NCBI GenBank assembly: GCA_003526465.1 | Contig: DPWD01000377.1 | Location: 1-6,587, forward strand | Direction: 5' to 3' | Source: Hyphomonadaceae bacterium | GTDB lineage: Bacteria; Pseudomonadota; Alphaproteobacteria; Caulobacterales; Aquidulcibacteraceae | DNA: 6,587 bases | In this document: piece by piece, positions 5,988-6,587 of the stretch | Layout of the letters: the number at the start of each line of letters is the position of its first letter | Position numbering within the stretch: the stretch's first letter is position 1 | Program-made: the position numbers and the translations under genes | Notes under the pieces: generated by a model | Databases searched by the model: none | What the model saw: only the letters and a program-made list of their open reading frames with translations | Told to the model about the DNA's origin: nothing

Positions 5988-6009
5988 TGGCTGGAGTTCG
6001 TTCCAGCCA
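5988..6009 (+). promoter_or_regulatory. Perfect inverted repeat ending on the XRE start codon
   Basis: TGGCTGGA (5988-5995) and TCCAGCCA (6002-6009) flank GTTCGT. The last base is the A of the ATG at 6009. As RNA it would bury the only SD-like GGAG (5993-5996) and the start codon edge; as DNA it could be an autoregulatory operator. The longer open frame that runs through it from 5844 overlaps the SET gene and was not chosen as the CDS. Confidence 0.45.
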
Positions 6010-6266
6010 TGCCCAAGTCGGTGTTCACCGACGCCTACGCGTCCTTGCTTGAAGCATTGGTCGCCCTCCGCAAGAAGAAGGGCATGACCCAGGTTGAGCT
6101 ATCCAAGCGCCTTGGCAAACCGCAGCCTTTCATCTCATACATCGAGCGCGGTGAGCGCCGCATCGACGTCATCGAGTTCTATGCGATAACCAGAGCGCTG
6201 GGGGCTGACCCTGTTGAGGTATTTGCTGCACTCGCAAAGAAGCTCCCCAGGCGAGTCGATATCTAG
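6009..6266 (+). CDS. Small XRE-family helix-turn-helix regulator
   Basis: An 85-residue protein that is almost entirely one Cro/C1-type DNA-binding domain. After L-R-K-K-K-G (20-25), helix two is TQVELSKRLG (27-36) and the recognition helix lies in PQPFISYIERGER (38-50), followed by R-R-I-D-V-I-E-F and a final helix with ALGADP. There is no ligand-binding domain. Proteins of this size act as dimeric repressors of neighbouring genes, in phage, toxin-antitoxin, restriction or stand-alone settings. The ATG at 6009 is chosen because it gives the standard domain start. An in-frame ATG at 5844 would put 55 extra residues antisense to the membrane-SET gene. The gene is divergent from that gene across AT-rich inverted repeats, so control of it and of itself is the simplest reading. 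Confidence 0.85.
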   Translation: MPKSVFTDAYASLLEALVALRKKKGMTQVELSKRLGKPQPFISYIERGERRIDVIEFYAITRALGADPVEVFAALAKKLPRRVDI

Positions 6267-6284
6267 TGCGATGGAAACCCACCC

Positions 6285-6371
6285 GCGGCGGTGAGGGGCG
6301 GGCGACAGGCGGGCGCCGGATTCTTTGCACGCCCCTCATCCCCTAACCCCTTCTCCGCAAGGGAGAAGGGG
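6285..6371. repeat. Composite second copy of the dispersed hairpin repeat
   Basis: Bases 6285-6319 (GCGGCGGTGAGGGG..., then GGCGACAGGC and GGCGCC) resemble the tail of the first repeat (4660-4695) in direct orientation. Bases 6331-6371 hold an inverted partial copy: GCCCCTCATCCCC, then the perfect hairpin CCCCTTCTCC-GCAAG-GGAGAAGGGG (6347-6371). Its loop GCAAG is the reverse complement of the first copy's CTTGC. It lies in the 123-base convergent gap between the XRE gene and the MOSC gene and may end transcription from both sides. Confidence 0.65.
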
Positions 6372-6389
6372 AACGCGCGCGGCGGCTGA

Positions 6390-6587
6390 TTATGCGCCCC
6401 ACCTCACCCCATCCCCCACGCACACCTCCCCGCCTCGCAGCACGCGCGCGGTTAGCCCGCCGCGCCAATCCGGCGTGAGCGCGGCGGTTAAGCCCTGCCA
6501 TTGCCGGTCCATGTTGGCGCACGGTTTGGTTTCGCCGGTGATGGCGAGTTCAACGCCGCCGATAATAAGCCGTCCGCCCGCGGCGCG
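6390..6587 (-). CDS. MOSC-domain protein, C-terminal fragment (5' end outside window)
   Basis: The minus-strand frame is open from the window edge to a TAA at 6390-6392 and encodes the last 65 residues. The MOSC signature is clear: I-x-G-V-E-L-A-I-T-G-x-T-K-P-C with the conserved cysteine, then N-M-D, LTPDWRGGLTARVL and a closing G-D-x-V. MOSC domains are found in molybdenum cofactor sulfurases and in stand-alone proteins that handle sulfur or molybdopterin ligands or reduce N-hydroxylated compounds. The short sequence after the cysteine fits the small stand-alone type. The N-terminus lies beyond the window, so its operon partners are unknown. Confidence 0.82.
   Translation of the reverse strand, partial: RAAGGRLIIGGVELAITGETKPCANMDRQWQGLTAALTPDWRGGLTARVLRGGEVCVGDGVRWGA

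Noticed and set aside
5844..6008. N-terminal extension of the XRE gene to 5844
   Set aside because: It runs antisense into the membrane-SET gene and across the inverted repeats. The standard domain begins at the ATG at 6009.

Overview
This GC-rich window reads as an alphaproteobacterial chromosome segment. The evidence is the adjacent fabA-fabB pair, an SH3-type periplasmic protein of alphaproteobacterial style, the LuxR/LuxI proteins and GC-rich codon use. A Caulobacterales or Hyphomonadales member is my best guess, from overall feel only.

Left part (1-2517). A + strand SH3-domain gene is cut by the window edge and ends tail to tail, with a 4-base overlap, against a minus-strand cluster. 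Read 5'->3' on the minus strand, the cluster is a LuxR-type receptor (TTG start at 2517), a LuxI-type acyl-homoserine-lactone (AHL) synthase (start 1665) and a phytanoyl-CoA dioxygenase (PhyH) family Fe(II)/2-oxoglutarate oxygenase (start 1019). The PhyH ribosome site is fused to the luxI stop codon, so luxI and phyH are almost certainly one transcript. A perfect 16-bp palindrome lies 31 bases before luxR, and a degenerate relative lies 39 bases before luxI. They are good candidates for the LuxR binding site.

Middle (2518-4623). A small + strand ORF of 58 codons, with a good Shine-Dalgarno (SD) sequence and a hairpin just after it, points away from luxR. Next comes the fabA-fabB operon for anaerobic-type unsaturated fatty acid synthesis, with all catalytic residues present. 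It is followed by a hairpin-rich dispersed repeat.

Right part (4624-6587). A lower-GC, accessory-looking block holds a minus-strand gene joining a roughly seven-helix membrane domain to a SET-type lysine methyltransferase domain. One in-frame TGA interrupts it, and both halves share one reading frame. A small XRE-type repressor gene is divergent from it across an AT-rich gap full of inverted repeats, which suggests a regulator-target pair. A second, composite copy of the hairpin repeat follows, then the C-terminal end of a MOSC-domain protein on the minus strand.

The most interesting items are the luxR-luxI-phyH signalling cluster with its paired palindromes, the small divergent ORF beside it, and the interrupted membrane-SET gene with its XRE partner. 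All calls come from reading the sequence; no searches were run.
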